A stretch of DNA of 64,000 nt, from NCBI GenBank assembly GCA_030429545.1, contig JAUIFF010000023.1, positions 1 to 64,000 on the forward strand, written 5' to 3'. A program made the translations under genes and the position numbers. The stretch is from Polyangia bacterium. GTDB lineage: Bacteria; Myxococcota_A; Polyangia; Nannocystales; Nannocystaceae. The notes beneath the pieces were generated by a model. That model was given only the letters and a program-made list of their open reading frames with translations, ran no database searches and was not told where the DNA came from. Below, one piece after another: positions 63,430-64,000 of the stretch (position 1 is its first letter; each line of letters starts with the position of its first letter).

Positions 63430-64000
63430 TCACCACAGGCCCAACAACTTGCTACTCGACACCAAGACCACGCCGATCAACACGGCGCGGACGAACTTTG
63501 GCCCCCAGCTCACGGTCAGTCGACTGCCGAGATAGCCGCCAAATACGGAGCCAGCCGCATACACAAGCCCCGGCTTCCACGCGACCAGGTCGTTGTAGAT
63601 AAAAATAGCGAGTGCGGGGACCGTGAATGTCGCTACCAGGGCGACCTTGATGGCATTGCTGCGCACGAGGTTGTAGCCCCCGGCCAGCACGAGGCCGGCG
63701 AGCATGAACACTCCCACGCCCGCCTGCAAAAAACCTGCATATACACCAATAACGAAAAACACCAACCACTGCAACCACAGCGCTACTGGCTTGCTGTCCT
63801 TGCGGCCTTCGAGCCAGGCCCGGGGTTTGGCCAGCATCACCGCCAACATCACCAACATGGCCACGCCGATCACCAGTTTCAATACGTCTTCGGCAATGTC
63901 GACCGAGAGCATCGCGCCGGCGATAGCTCCCGCGCAACAGGGCAGCAAAAGCGGGGCAAAGCGGGTCCCCTCGTAGATCCCCTGGCGCTTGAACGCCGCG
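63430..64000 (-). CDS. TauE/SafE-type sulfite exporter permease (5' end outside window)
   Basis: A partial CDS of at least 190 residues. The open frame runs off the window (AAFKRQGIYEGTRFAPLLLP at the edge) and there is no start in view. At least five hydrophobic segments are seen. The typical TauE/SafE half-repeat motifs are QAGVGVFMLAGLVLAGGYNL and GSVFGGYLGSRLTVSWGPKF. The family exports small sulfonate or sulfur anions; the substrate is not readable. Confidence 0.82.
   Translation of the reverse strand, partial: AAFKRQGIYEGTRFAPLLLPCCAGAIAGAMLSVDIAEDVLKLVIGVAMLVMLAVMLAKPRAWLEGRKDSKPVALWLQWLVFFVIGVYAGFLQAGVGVFMLAGLVLAGGYNLVRSNAIKVALVATFTVPALAIFIYNDLVAWKPGLVYAAGSVFGGYLGSRLTVSWGPKFVRAVLIGVVLVSSSKLLGLW

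Overview
The window is high-G+C DNA (about 63-65% by eye) from what is most likely a myxobacterium, probably of the Nannocystaceae (Nannocystis/Plesiocystis/Enhygromyxa type). The pointers are three bactofilins in a row, many lipoproteins with long Thr/Ser/Glu/Asp-rich linkers, a DUF4398-OmpA/TSP3 envelope operon, a DUF4215-type cysteine-rich repeat, a MYXO-CTERM-like protease tail, hybrid histidine kinases and a sigma-54 activator. This is inference from protein character; there is no rRNA. I saw no tRNA, CRISPR array, transposase, integrase or phage gene.

Layout: 1-1622 palindromic repeats and three bactofilins; 1943-3760 a plant/proteobacterial-type gshA followed by about ten degenerate copies of its own 3' end; 3803-8848 lipoproteins, including a segmental duplication with a truncated remnant; 9257-13446 alaS and an RlmI-like rRNA methyltransferase; 13447-14768 a 1.3-kb repeat island of giant hairpins; 14769-18261 a DUF4398/OmpA/beta-barrel operon; 18622-25535 lipoproteins, ribF, hypotheticals and a hybrid histidine kinase; 25561-31168 four exported proteins on the minus strand (S1 protease, FGE-like, tandem FKBP, beta-helix); 31589-34238 proBA; 34350-42740 an M49 peptidase, a Cys-repeat protein, ferritin-like protein, metallo-beta-lactamase fold protein, epoxide-hydrolase-like enzyme and DUF885 peptidase; 42894-47833 a hydrolase/kinase pair and a beta-propeller lipoprotein; 47846-53710 a complete ISC iron-sulfur operon (MerR-type regulator, iscS, iscU, iscA, hscB, small ORF, hscA, fdx); 53945-58050 envelope lipoproteins; 58064-60461 a peroxiredoxin-glutaredoxin hybrid divergent from a NorR-like sigma-54 activator; 60475-64000 a BASS transporter, DUF2141, VOC, DUF2807 and a TauE/SafE permease cut by the window end.

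Two signals are not explained by the genes. First, the degenerate palindrome TGYANNTRCA occurs at 38 places that I found by eye, where base composition predicts about two; it lies both inside and between genes, like a highly iterated palindrome. Second, three hairpin families with unrelated stems share one tip (GTAG, a 4-nt loop, CTAC). Two full-length copies sit directly 3' of minus-strand genes, preceded by tandem half-copies that lack the right arm.

Functionally the window is housekeeping (alanyl-tRNA, proline, glutathione, flavin and Fe-S cluster synthesis) mixed with cell-envelope lipoproteins and signalling. GshA and the Prx-Grx hybrid, which by family uses glutathione, fit together as a redox theme.
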